Assembly: GCA_964563335.1 (NCBI GenBank)
Contig: CAZLWL010000060.1
Location: 1 to 15,010, forward strand
DNA: 15,010 nt
Origin: QNBT01 sp964563335
Lineage (GTDB): Bacteria; Planctomycetota; Phycisphaerae; Sedimentisphaerales; Anaerohalosphaeraceae
Direction of reading: 5' to 3'
Below the pieces are notes generated by a model, which made no database searches, was not told the origin of the DNA, and saw nothing but the letters and a program-made list of their open reading frames with translations. Positions 6,021 to 13,531 of this stretch are shown piece after piece. Numbering within the stretch: position 1 is the stretch's first letter; each line of letters starts with the position of its first letter. Both the position numbers and the translations under genes were made by a program.

Positions 6021-7793
6021 ATGAGTGAATTGAAAAGCGGAAAAATAATCAAAGTGGCCGGCCCCGTCGTCGTTGCCGAGGGGATGACAGGGGCAAGAAT
6101 GTACGATGTCGTTCGAGTCGGCGCCGAAAACCTCATCGGTGAAATCGTCGAGCTGCACGGCGACCTGGCCAGCATACAGGTATATGAAGATACCGTTGGC
6201 ATCGGCCCGGGTGAGGACGTCGTAAATACCGGTGCGCCACTCAGCGTTGAACTGGGTCCGGGTCTTGTTTCGAGCATCTACGACGGTATACAAAGGCCCC
6301 TCGACCAGTTGCGCTCACTCCAGGGCGACCATATCAAGCGGGGAAGCGCCTTGCCGGGTCTTGGCAGGGACACGAAGTGGCACTTTACACCGACCGTCGA
6401 AAACGGCTACAAAGTATCACAGGGAGATATTATTGGTGAGGTCCAGGAGACCGTTCTGATCCTGCACAAGATAATGGTGCCCCCCGGCCTGGGCGGCACC
6501 GTCGAAGGACTCGCAGAAGGCGACTTCACCGTCGAAGAGACTATCGGTGAGGTTGCAGGCGAAGACGGCGAGCGAACCAAATTAAAGCTGATGCAAACCT
6601 GTCCTGTTCGCAGGTCAAGAAAAGTTGCCAGGCGGCTTGCCCCGAATGAGGTCCTGATAACCGGCCAGCGAGTTATTGACGCCTTCTTCCCGATTGCAAA
6701 GGGCGGCACCGCTTGTGTGCCCGGGCCTTTTGGAACCGGAAAGACCGTGGTGCAGCATCAATTGGCAAAATGGATTGCAGCAGACATCGTCGTTTATGTC
6801 GGCTGCGGTGAGCGCGGCAACGAGATGACCGACGTGCTGATGGAGTTTCCCAGGCTGAAAGACCCGCACAGCGGCGAGCCGTTGATGAAGCGGGTCGTCC
6901 TGTTAGCCAATACTTCGGATATGCCGGTCGCTGCGAGGGAGGCATCGGTCTATACGGGTATTACGATTGCGGAGTACTTCCGCGACATGGGTTATTCGGT
7001 TGCCTTGATGGCTGACAGCACCAGCCGATGGGCCGAGGCGATGAGAGAGATATCGACGCGCTTAGAGGAGATGCCCGCTGAGGAAGGTTACCCCGCTTAC
7101 CTTGCTGCCAGAATCGCTTCGTTTTACGAGCGGGCCGGCAGAGTCGTCTGCCTCGGCCAGCCGCAGCGTGAAGGAGCACTTTCCGTTATCGGCGCCGTCA
7201 GTCCTCCCGGAGGCGATTTGTCAGACTCGGTGGTGCAGGCGACGCTGCACGTTGTGAAGGTCTTCTGGTCACTGATAGGAAGATTAGCTGAGCAAAGACA
7301 CTTCCCTGCGATTGACTGGCTGACAAGCTATTCGTTCTATAAGCAATACCTTTCAGGCTGTTTTGAGGACAAGGACAAAGGCGCCCAAATGGCTTCGATG
7401 GTGCGGGAAGCGATGAGTCTTCTGGAGGTCGAAGCTGAACTAATCGAAATTGTCCGATTGGTCGGCGCCGAGGCGATATCGGCAACAGACAGAATGACGC
7501 TTGAAACGACCAGGAGTATCAGAGAAGACTTTCTGCATCAAAACGCTTACCATAAGATAGATACCTACACCACAATCGACAAGCAGTTTGACATCTTAGA
7601 CATGATACTGCACTTTCACAAACAGGGCCTGGCAGCCATCGAAAGCGGTGTCGATACCGCCGACATTTTCGCCCTGAAGGTGCGCGAAGATATTGCACGG
7701 GCAAAATACATCGAAGAGGAGCAACGCCAAAGAATCACCGAGATACGCAAGACAATCAATGACCAGATGAAGCCATTACAAACAGTAGCGTGA
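6021..7793 (+). CDS. ntpA: V/A-type ATPase catalytic subunit A
   Basis: A 590-residue catalytic subunit, normal in length for the family. The order is an N-terminal beta barrel (about 1-75, beginning GKIIKVAGPVVVAEGM), the insertion (about 110-190) that separates V/A-type A subunits from F-type beta, the nucleotide-binding domain (about 200-430) and a helical C-terminal domain. GPFGTGKT at 235-242 is the Walker A P-loop with K241 and T242. E264 in GCGERGNEM is the expected catalytic base. The MADSTSRWAEA segment and the proline-rich AVSPPGGDLS are also diagnostic. A GAAGGT ribosome site lies 8 bases before the ATG. Unlike its neighbours, the gene is set apart by gaps of about 145 bases on both sides, each containing repeats and hairpins. 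The TGA stop overlaps a GATGCGT unit (7792-7798) like those at 5925-5938. Confidence 0.97.
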   Translation: MSELKSGKIIKVAGPVVVAEGMTGARMYDVVRVGAENLIGEIVELHGDLASIQVYEDTVGIGPGEDVVNTGAPLSVELGPGLVSSIYDGIQRPLDQLRSLQGDHIKRGSALPGLGRDTKWHFTPTVENGYKVSQGDIIGEVQETVLILHKIMVPPGLGGTVEGLAEGDFTVEETIGEVAGEDGERTKLKLMQTCPVRRSRKVARRLAPNEVLITGQRVIDAFFPIAKGGTACVPGPFGTGKTVVQHQLAKWIAADIVVYVGCGERGNEMTDVLMEFPRLKDPHSGEPLMKRVVLLANTSDMPVAAREASVYTGITIAEYFRDMGYSVALMADSTSRWAEAMREISTRLEEMPAEEGYPAYLAARIASFYERAGRVVCLGQPQREGALSVIGAVSPPGGDLSDSVVQATLHVVKVFWSLIGRLAEQRHFPAIDWLTSYSFYKQYLSGCFEDKDKGAQMASMVREAMSLLEVEAELIEIVRLVGAEAISATDRMTLETTRSIREDFLHQNAYHKIDTYTTIDKQFDILDMILHFHKQGLAAIESGVDTADIFALKVREDIARAKYIEEEQRQRITEIRKTINDQMKPLQTVA

Positions 7794-7820
7794 TGCGTAA
7801 AGTGCGAAGGGCACGGCCAA

Positions 7821-7839
7821 ATCCCGATGAAATCGGGAT
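7821..7839. repeat. GAA-triloop hairpin (CCCGAT family), copy 2
   Basis: ATCCCGAT (7821-7828), loop GAA (7829-7831), ATCGGGAT (7832-7839): a perfect 8-bp stem in the A-B spacer. The core is identical to the hairpin at 5474-5490. It is followed by GGCACCC rather than a T-run, so a terminator is unlikely. Partial complementarity of the flanks (GGGCAC against GGCACCC) could lengthen the stem with bulges. Confidence 0.8.
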
Positions 7840-7854
7840 GGCACCCAGATTGCA

Positions 7855-7875
7855 ATACGAGATACGAAGTTTGAG
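7855..7875 (-). repeat. inverted heptamer repeats, A-B spacer
   Basis: ATACGAG, ATACGAA and GTTTGAG occur in one 7-base register. The reverse complement of the middle unit is TTCGTAT, one base from the TTCGTAG phase of the AGTTCGT arrays. This looks like the same repeat family in the opposite orientation, now degenerate. Confidence 0.55.
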
Positions 7876-7880
7876 GGTAG

Positions 7881-7897
7881 GGTATGCTGTGCATACC
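7881..7897 (+). repeat. TGT-triloop hairpin, A-B spacer
   Basis: GGTATGC (7881-7887), loop TGT, GCATACC (7891-7897): a perfect 7-bp stem followed by TTTCCCC. The three T residues are too few for a convincing intrinsic terminator. An RNA-processing, attenuation or mRNA-stability role between the A and B genes is possible but unproven. Confidence 0.65.
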
Positions 7898-7937
7898 TTT
7901 CCCCTGGCATGAATCATAGGTTGAACGGGAGTTTGAA

Positions 7938-9341
7938 ATGCTGAAGGAGTATCAAACAGTTTCGCAAATTTATGGGCCGTTGATGTTAGTCGAGTCGGTT
8001 GACCAGGCCAAGTTCGGCCACATCGTTGACATTGAAATCGCCGACGGCTCGGTCCGCCACGGCCAGATTCTGCAGGTCGAAAGGGACAAGGTACTGGTCC
8101 AGGTCTTCGAGGGCACCGAGGGTATAAATGTTGACAAAAGTACCGTTCGTTTTCTCGGCAAACCGATGGAATTGGCAGTTTCGCCCGATATCCTTGGCCG
8201 TGTTTTCAGCGGCATCGGCGAGCCGAAAGACGATGGCCCCATAATTCTGCCGAAAAAGAGAATGAACATCAACGGAAGCCCCATAAATCCCTACGCTCGT
8301 GATTTTCCAAACGAATTCATCCAGACCGGTATCTCCACAATTGACGGCCTCAACCCCCTGGTCCGCGGCCAGAAACTCCCGATATTCTCCGGTTCCGGCC
8401 TGCCCCATGACTATATAACCGCACAATTGGCTCGACAGGCAACCGTCCTCGGCAAAGGCGAGGATTTCGCGGTCGTCTTTGCCGCCATGGGCATCACCTT
8501 CGAAGCGGCGCAGTTCTTTATCGACGACCTCACAGATACCGGCGCAATCGAGCGGGCGGTGCTCTTCGTTAATCTTGCCGATGACCCCGCAATTGAACGC
8601 ATCGCGACGCCAAGAGTCGCGCTGACCGCCGCTGAATATCTCGCCTTTGAGCTGGATATGCACGTGCTCGTTATCCTCAATGACATGACAAACTACTGCG
8701 AAGCCCTGCGTGAAATCAGCGCCGCAAGAAAAGAGGTCCCCGGGCGGCGCGGCTACCCGGGTTATCTATATACCGACCTTGCCACCATTTATGAACGGGC
8801 CGGCAGAATCAAAGAAAAGAAAGGCTCGATAACGATGGTCCCCGTCCTGACTATGCCCGAAGATGACAAGACCCATCCTGTACCCGACCTGACCGGATAC
8901 ATCACCGAAGGCCAGATAATCATGTCCAGGCCGCTCCACAGAAAGGCCGTCGCACCGCCCGTCGATGTGCTCCCGAGCCTGTCGAGGCTGAAGGACAAGG
9001 GCATCGGCGAAGGCAAGACCCGCGAGGACCACGCCGACCTCTATAACCAGCTCTACGCCGCTTATGCACGCGGCAAAGAGGCGCAGGAGCTTGCGACTAT
9101 CCTCGGCGAGGCGGCACTTTCCGCAGAAGACCAAAAATACATGAGCTTTGCCGACCAGTTCGAGGGCAGGTATATTTCGCAGGGCTATTATGAGAACCGC
9201 ACCATCGAGCAGACCCTCGACCTTGGCTGGGAGCTTTTGAGCATGTTTGCCGACGCCGAACTCAAACGTATCGACGTCGACCTCATTAAAAAGTACATGC
9301 CCAGATTCAGGAAACAGGACGCTCAGACGACAAAAGCGTGA
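7938..9341 (+). CDS. ntpB: V/A-type ATPase subunit B (non-catalytic)
   Basis: A 467-residue regulatory head subunit that alternates with A in the A3B3 ring. The order is an N-terminal beta barrel (about 1-75), a nucleotide-binding-like core (about 76-360) and a C-terminal helical domain. SGSGLPHD at 151-158 stands where a P-loop would be; this is the hallmark of B and means no Walker A lysine. R350 in LPSLSRLKDKG is the expected arginine finger that completes the catalytic site of the neighbouring A subunit, at the same residue number as in E. hirae. ITEGQIIMSRPLHRKAVAPP is also diagnostic. GGGAG (7927-7931) lies 6 bases before the ATG. Subunit D follows after 19 bases, so B and D are probably co-translated. 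Confidence 0.97.
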   Translation: MLKEYQTVSQIYGPLMLVESVDQAKFGHIVDIEIADGSVRHGQILQVERDKVLVQVFEGTEGINVDKSTVRFLGKPMELAVSPDILGRVFSGIGEPKDDGPIILPKKRMNINGSPINPYARDFPNEFIQTGISTIDGLNPLVRGQKLPIFSGSGLPHDYITAQLARQATVLGKGEDFAVVFAAMGITFEAAQFFIDDLTDTGAIERAVLFVNLADDPAIERIATPRVALTAAEYLAFELDMHVLVILNDMTNYCEALREISAARKEVPGRRGYPGYLYTDLATIYERAGRIKEKKGSITMVPVLTMPEDDKTHPVPDLTGYITEGQIIMSRPLHRKAVAPPVDVLPSLSRLKDKGIGEGKTREDHADLYNQLYAAYARGKEAQELATILGEAALSAEDQKYMSFADQFEGRYISQGYYENRTIEQTLDLGWELLSMFADAELKRIDVDLIKKYMPRFRKQDAQTTKA

Positions 9342-9360
9342 AATTTGTAATGGTAAACCT

Positions 9361-9978
9361 ATGCTCGAGAATGTAAACGCAACGCGAATGGAGTTGCTTC
9401 GGCTTCGCAAGCGCGTCGCGCTGGCAACACGCGGTCATCGGCTGCTCAGTGAAAAACGCGACGAAATATGCAGACAGCTCGTGCAGATTGCAAGGGCCAT
9501 AAAGCCGTTGCGCCGGCGCGTCGAGAAAGAGCTGCTTCAGACCTCTCGCCGCTTTATGATGGCAAGAGCGACCATGGAGCCTGAAGACATGAAGGCCGCG
9601 ATGGAGGTACCCACCAAAAAGTTCAGCCTGGCGATTAGTTTTTCGAGCATAATGAGTGTGAAAGTGCCGAATCTGACAAAAGAAATTTCCGGCGACATCA
9701 TGTGCTACGGATTCGGCACCACAAGTGGCGAGCTTGACGTCGCCCTCAGAGCGCTTGAAAGGGCATTTGACAGCCTGATTGAGCTGGCCGAAAAGGAAAA
9801 ACAGGCACAACTGCTGGCCATCGAACTCCAGATGACACGCCGCAGGGTCAACGTCTTGGAGCATGTCGTCATCCCCGAATTAACCGAAACAATAAAATTC
9901 ATTTACAGCAAACTCGGCGAGGCCGAGCGGGATAATATCAGCAGACTTATGAAAATAGCCGATATTATTCGAGCATAA
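9361..9978 (+). CDS. ntpD: V/A-type ATPase subunit D (central shaft)
   Basis: A 205-residue rotor-shaft subunit. Two long helices, N-terminal (about 1-70; NATRMELLRLRKRVALATRG, LLSEKRDEI) and C-terminal (about 125-205; RRRVNVLEHVVIPELTETIKF), form the antiparallel coiled coil inserted in the A3B3 head. The intervening segment, about residues 75-125, is the small tip domain. NVLEHVVIPEL...I.F..SKLGEAER is the strongest family motif. I chose the ATG at 9361 since the open frame upstream to 9247 overlaps subunit B and encodes no family sequence. No clear Shine-Dalgarno sequence is visible, which suggests coupling to subunit B. This is the last gene of the ATPase operon. Confidence 0.93.
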   Translation: MLENVNATRMELLRLRKRVALATRGHRLLSEKRDEICRQLVQIARAIKPLRRRVEKELLQTSRRFMMARATMEPEDMKAAMEVPTKKFSLAISFSSIMSVKVPNLTKEISGDIMCYGFGTTSGELDVALRALERAFDSLIELAEKEKQAQLLAIELQMTRRRVNVLEHVVIPELTETIKFIYSKLGEAERDNISRLMKIADIIRA

Positions 9979-10036
9979 ACGCCGATTTTCAGCTTCCTAT
10001 TTTCCATTTGCTATGCTATATTGAGCAACGATTTAG

Positions 10037-11905
10037 ATGGCGGATAAAACTACGACAAAATCAAATGGGCTCCCGAAGTCCTTTATGACTGTTGGGCCGA
10101 CCCTGCACTACAGCCACGCCAATGTCCGAAGATGCTGGGCGCTGGCTGTTGTCGTCTTTGTCGCGGCATGTCTTTTCTGGTCGAAGGTACTGACCGGGAC
10201 CGCGCTTTCACTCAGCTTCAGCGACCCCGATTTCATCGGGGCCGACTCCTGGAGCCTGGGCCGCTTTATCGTCAGCCCGCTCAGCATTTATGAGTACCCA
10301 TGGCAAATCCTCGTCTTGGGCCTTCTTATGGGGATCCTGGCGGTCGGCCCCGTGCTTGTCTCACAACTGTTGAGCTTTCGCTACAGTTTGCCGATGATAC
10401 TCGCTGTCGCATTCATCGCCAGGTTACCGCTGTTCGGTGTATTCCTTTTGGTAAGTTGCACAGCAGTAGCATGTCGGCCGCTCCGATTTCGCTCCCGATT
10501 CATAGCGATTGCCCTTTGTATGGCGCCACAGTTGGTTTACTGGGCCCTGTTCGGAGGCGCACAGAGCGTTGACCCCATCAGATTGGGTCTCTCATTTGCA
10601 CCCTGGATTTACGCCTGGCTGACTGCCCTTGCCGTCACAGGCCTGGTGATAGGTATAGGCCATTTCACCCGCTATCGGCCAGGACTCGTATGGGCAGTCA
10701 CCGCCCTCGTCCTGGCAGTTGCGGTCTGGGAATTTCAGCGCAAAATCAGCTTCGCCGAGCTCGATTATCAATTGTATGTGGCAGGCAACAATCCCGAGGA
10801 GGTCGTCCAGTTTCATGACCACAATATGGCTGATGCCATCGACAAGGCCATAAAGAACCCCGGCACGCAAAGCTTTTTGACCGGCCTTTTCTACCCCACC
10901 GAGCCAATTCTTCTGCGAGAGCAGTTGAAGCAGGAGATTCAAATCCAACTGAGCTACAACCGATGGCCTAACTGGTTTGAGCCAACCGACCAACTGAACT
11001 ACCAGGCAAAGAGACGGCAGCTCCTGGCCCAGTACAATCTGTTCATAACGAAACGCCCAACAAGCAAGCGAATGCCGATAGCTCTTTATTACAAGGCCAC
11101 GCTGAACGAGTACAGCCCTAACATCCGCCGGTTCGCTCAGACAGAGGTGCTGAGCTTTTACAGCGACCATCCGCATCGTGAAACGCTGCCGATATGGTAT
11201 AAGCTTTATGACGAATTCCCACAAAGTGCCGAGGCCCTTGAAGCCAGATGGCGTATTGCCATGCACCTGGCAGGCCAGGGCAAATTTGAAAAGGCCGCAG
11301 AGCTTTGCGAGCTGACCGAGGCAATGGTCTCCCAGCGTTTAGAACTCCTGGAGCAAACCCAGCCGGCACCCGCCACGTTCTCAACCGCTTTTGCCTCGCC
11401 CGCCCCAACCGCAATGACACCTTTCAAGCTCAAAGACCTTCGAAGCAAGCTCCAGAAGTTGGTCGCACTCGTCAGCGGCCAGAACCTGACCCAGTCGGAC
11501 CAATCGAAGAGCACCCTCGCAGAGTTCGTAATACTTAACCCTTACAGCATGGACTATCCGCACCGCCTCGACCGCCTCGTTGCGGCAACCAAAACCGACG
11601 ACCCCATGCGCGATAATGTCCTCCTTGCAAAGATTATGCTCATCCCCGATGCCCAGCTAAAGGCCGCCCAGCTTAAAGAATTGGGTGAGAAATTCGGCAA
11701 TACCGACGGCGGCATACAAGCCCTCTATGAGCTTGGTCTCTTAAAGGTCGGCTTATGGAAGGACCCGCAAACAGGTCCCGCTGAAAAGGAGACTTACCTC
11801 GCCGACGCAAGGGCAATACTGACAAATTTCATCGCCCTGTATCCCAAAAGCACTTTCAGCACTCACGCCCAGACAATGTTAGACAGCCTGCCAACCGCCG
11901 AATAA
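10037..11905 (+). CDS. unrecognised polytopic membrane protein with helical-repeat-like C-terminal domain
   Basis: A 622-residue protein I do not recognise. About six hydrophobic segments lie in the N-terminal third (roughly 33-51, 88-108, 116-140, 153-171, 187-209, 215-232). A long soluble region follows from about 235, dominated by amphipathic helices. Segments such as FPQSAEALEARWRIAMHLAG (395-414) and GGIQALYELGLLKVG, and a last helix ending in YPKSTFSTHAQTMLDSL, look like TPR or outer-membrane-assembly-style helical pairs. That suggests a membrane-anchored scaffold facing the periplasm or cytoplasm. The ATG at 10037 has no strong ribosome site, and the 58-base gap after subunit D holds no convincing promoter. 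Two oddities: a copy of the intergenic CCCGAT hairpin lies in codons 63-69, and the stop codon forms the edge of a MITE-like element. No enzymatic motif is visible. Confidence 0.8.
   Translation: MADKTTTKSNGLPKSFMTVGPTLHYSHANVRRCWALAVVVFVAACLFWSKVLTGTALSLSFSDPDFIGADSWSLGRFIVSPLSIYEYPWQILVLGLLMGILAVGPVLVSQLLSFRYSLPMILAVAFIARLPLFGVFLLVSCTAVACRPLRFRSRFIAIALCMAPQLVYWALFGGAQSVDPIRLGLSFAPWIYAWLTALAVTGLVIGIGHFTRYRPGLVWAVTALVLAVAVWEFQRKISFAELDYQLYVAGNNPEEVVQFHDHNMADAIDKAIKNPGTQSFLTGLFYPTEPILLREQLKQEIQIQLSYNRWPNWFEPTDQLNYQAKRRQLLAQYNLFITKRPTSKRMPIALYYKATLNEYSPNIRRFAQTEVLSFYSDHPHRETLPIWYKLYDEFPQSAEALEARWRIAMHLAGQGKFEKAAELCELTEAMVSQRLELLEQTQPAPATFSTAFASPAPTAMTPFKLKDLRSKLQKLVALVSGQNLTQSDQSKSTLAEFVILNPYSMDYPHRLDRLVAATKTDDPMRDNVLLAKIMLIPDAQLKAAQLKELGEKFGNTDGGIQALYELGLLKVGLWKDPQTGPAEKETYLADARAILTNFIALYPKSTFSTHAQTMLDSLPTAE
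10225..10241. repeat. CCCGAT-family hairpin inside a coding sequence, copy 3
   Basis: CCCCGAT (10225-10231), loop TTC (10232-10234), ATCGGGG (10235-10241). It is the reverse complement of the core and loop found at 5474-5490 and 7821-7839. It is read in frame as part of D63-P64-D65-F66-I67-G68-A69, with the loop encoding F66, just after the first membrane segment of the host protein. Confidence 0.75.
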
Positions 11906-12028
11906 TACCAATTGGAGTTAATTCTTGCGCTTTGGCCCAACAGAGCCCGGAGCGTAAGCGACGGGTAAATAGCAGCTACGTAGCAAATTGCCATTACCCT
12001 AAACGCACATATTAAATACAATTGGTAT
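11905..12028. mobile_element. MITE-like element with about 31-bp imperfect terminal inverted repeats
   Basis: ATACCAATTG at 11905-11914 is exactly repeated in inverted orientation at 12019-12028 (CAATTGGTAT). By eye, the inverted similarity extends to about 31 bases (11905-11935 against 11998-12028) with 24 matches. The roughly 62-base interior is noncoding. It contains the palindrome GCTACGTAGC (11975-11984), plus CCCG...CGGG and GGGTAA...TTACCC pairs that could fold on themselves. TA on either side of CCAATTG is compatible with a TA target duplication, though TA is self-complementary and cannot prove it. No transposase is present, so the element would depend on one elsewhere. The left end begins on the last base of the preceding gene's TAA stop. 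Confidence 0.65.
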
Positions 12029-12094
12029 AACTTCCACAACGTTGCATTTTGATTTTTAATCTTTGATATGCTTTTGTCATCCTGAGCAGCACAA

Positions 12095-12123
12095 TTGACA
12101 AACAGTATGTCTTATGTCATTAT
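12095..12123 (+). promoter_or_regulatory. sigma70-type promoter candidate for the oxidoreductase gene
   Basis: TTGACA (12095-12100), an exact 17-base spacer, then CATTAT (12118-12123, 4 of 6 matches to TATAAT). Transcription would start near 12130 and leave a leader of about 40 bases before the ATG at 12172. It lies after the MITE-like element, suggesting that the two genes downstream form a separate transcription unit. The rest of 12029-12171 shows no other feature except a short TGTCATCCTGAGC at 12075-12087. Confidence 0.5.
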
Positions 12124-12171
12124 GTAGTTTTTACGAATGTTGCTTGCGAAGTCTCCTTGTAGGAAAAACCT

Positions 12172-13524
12172 ATGGCCCAGCGCCACGAACGGGACCATAT
12201 CGTTGTCATTGGAGCCGGCTTCACAGGTCTCGCAGCGGCATACGAACTTACCCGCGCGGGCCTGCCTGTTATCATACTGGAAATGGACAACCAAATCGGC
12301 GGCCTTGCAGCCAACTTCGAAATAGCCCACCGGCCGGTAGAAAAGTTCTATCACCACCTCTTCACAAATGACCATGACGCCATACAACTCACGAAACAAC
12401 TCAACTGTCACGACCAATTATCATTCACTCACAGCAAAACCGGCATATACGTACAAAACAATTTCTTCAGGCTATCGGCCCCGCTGGACGTCCTTCGATT
12501 CACCCCCCTTTCTTTCCCGCACAGAATTCAACTTGGCCTGCTCCTGCTAAGGGCACGGCGACTCAAAGACTACAAAAGCATCGAATCCATGACCGCCGAG
12601 CAATGGTTAAAGACAATGTGCCCACCCGAGGTGTACAATAACGTCTGGCTGCCGCTCTTGCGGGGCAAATTCGGCGCCGCAGCTTCACAGATTTCCGCTG
12701 TCTGGCTCTGGAGCAAGCTCGTCCTGCGGGGAGGAAGTCGCAGCGGCACCGCTAAGGAACTCTTAGGCTACTACCGCCACGGCTTAGGCGCGTTCGCCCA
12801 GCGAATCGCCGATCACATCACCTCCGCCGGCGGCACCATCAAAACCGAAGCCACCGCCGAGGCCCTCATCATCGAGGCCGGCTGCATAAGAGGTGTCCAG
12901 ACCAGCGATGGCCCCCTCCACGCCAACACTGTAATTGCCACCGTCCCGCTGCCTGTCATCGCTGATTTAGTCCAGCCTTATGTTTCAAAAGAGCACCTCG
13001 CCCGGCTGAAAAGAATTCGCTATCTGGCAAACTTGTCCCTGGTGCTGGTCTTATCGCACCGGCTCTCGGACTTCTACTGGCTCAATGTAGCCGACCCCGA
13101 TTTCCCATTTGTCGGTGTAATTGAGCACACTAATTTTCAGTCCACCGCAGACTATGACGGAAAGCACATCGTTTATCTCAGCAAGTATTTGGAGGATACC
13201 GACCCGCTTTTCAGTATGAATAAAGACCAGTTGTTTGAATTCTCACTGCCACATATTAAACGAATGTTTCCTGAATTTGACCGCTCCCGGGTTCAGGGTT
13301 ATCATCTCTTCAAAGCACCCTACGCCCAGCCTATTGTCGAATGCAACTACCCCAGCCTCATTCCGCCCCGCCAAACTCCAATCAAGGGCCTTTATATCGA
13401 GACAATGGCCCATATCTACCCCCAGGACCGAGGCTGTAATTACGCCATTCGAAACGGACGCAGCATCGCTAAAACTGTCGCAAAACAAATTGGGAGTAGT
13501 GAGGCTGAAAGACTGGGGATATAA
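12172..13524 (+). CDS. FAD-dependent oxidoreductase (amine oxidase / protoporphyrinogen oxidase-like fold)
   Basis: A 450-residue flavoprotein. The N-terminal Rossmann dinucleotide-binding fold is clear: HIVVIGAGFTGLAAAYELTR with GxGxxG at 14-19, E37 at the end of the second strand for the ribose hydroxyls, and a GG doublet at 43-44. The C-terminal FAD motif GLYIETM...YPQDRGCNYAIRNGR (about 406-430) matches flavoproteins of the amine-oxidase/HemY superfamily often annotated near polysaccharide genes. The substrate cannot be read from the sequence; protoporphyrinogen, amine, carotenoid-type and sugar-lipid substrates all remain possible. There is no signal peptide, so it is cytosolic or membrane-associated. 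AGGA (12161-12164) lies 7 bases before the ATG, and a sigma70-like promoter is just upstream. The next gene begins 7 bases after the stop, so the two are probably coupled. Confidence 0.85.
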   Translation: MAQRHERDHIVVIGAGFTGLAAAYELTRAGLPVIILEMDNQIGGLAANFEIAHRPVEKFYHHLFTNDHDAIQLTKQLNCHDQLSFTHSKTGIYVQNNFFRLSAPLDVLRFTPLSFPHRIQLGLLLLRARRLKDYKSIESMTAEQWLKTMCPPEVYNNVWLPLLRGKFGAAASQISAVWLWSKLVLRGGSRSGTAKELLGYYRHGLGAFAQRIADHITSAGGTIKTEATAEALIIEAGCIRGVQTSDGPLHANTVIATVPLPVIADLVQPYVSKEHLARLKRIRYLANLSLVLVLSHRLSDFYWLNVADPDFPFVGVIEHTNFQSTADYDGKHIVYLSKYLEDTDPLFSMNKDQLFEFSLPHIKRMFPEFDRSRVQGYHLFKAPYAQPIVECNYPSLIPPRQTPIKGLYIETMAHIYPQDRGCNYAIRNGRSIAKTVAKQIGSSEAERLGI

Positions 13525-13531
13525 TGAAGTG

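Noticed and set aside
7881..7900. Intrinsic terminator between subunits A and B
   Set aside because: The 7-bp stem is followed by only three T residues, and termination here would cut B and D off from the operon. It is kept as a hairpin of unknown role.
7986..8663. 225-residue open frame on the - strand within subunit B
   Set aside because: Antisense shadow of a highly conserved ATPase subunit, with no ribosome site or family resemblance. The same applies to the - strand frames at 8766-9410 and 10592-11266.
9247..9360. N-terminal extension of subunit D overlapping subunit B
   Set aside because: The added residues are the out-of-frame reading of subunit B, and the D family begins at the ATG at 9361.
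13235..13531. Upstream start for the membrane glycosyltransferase
   Set aside because: About 99 residues would be read from the oxidoreductase coding sequence in another frame. The first membrane segment starts properly at 13532.
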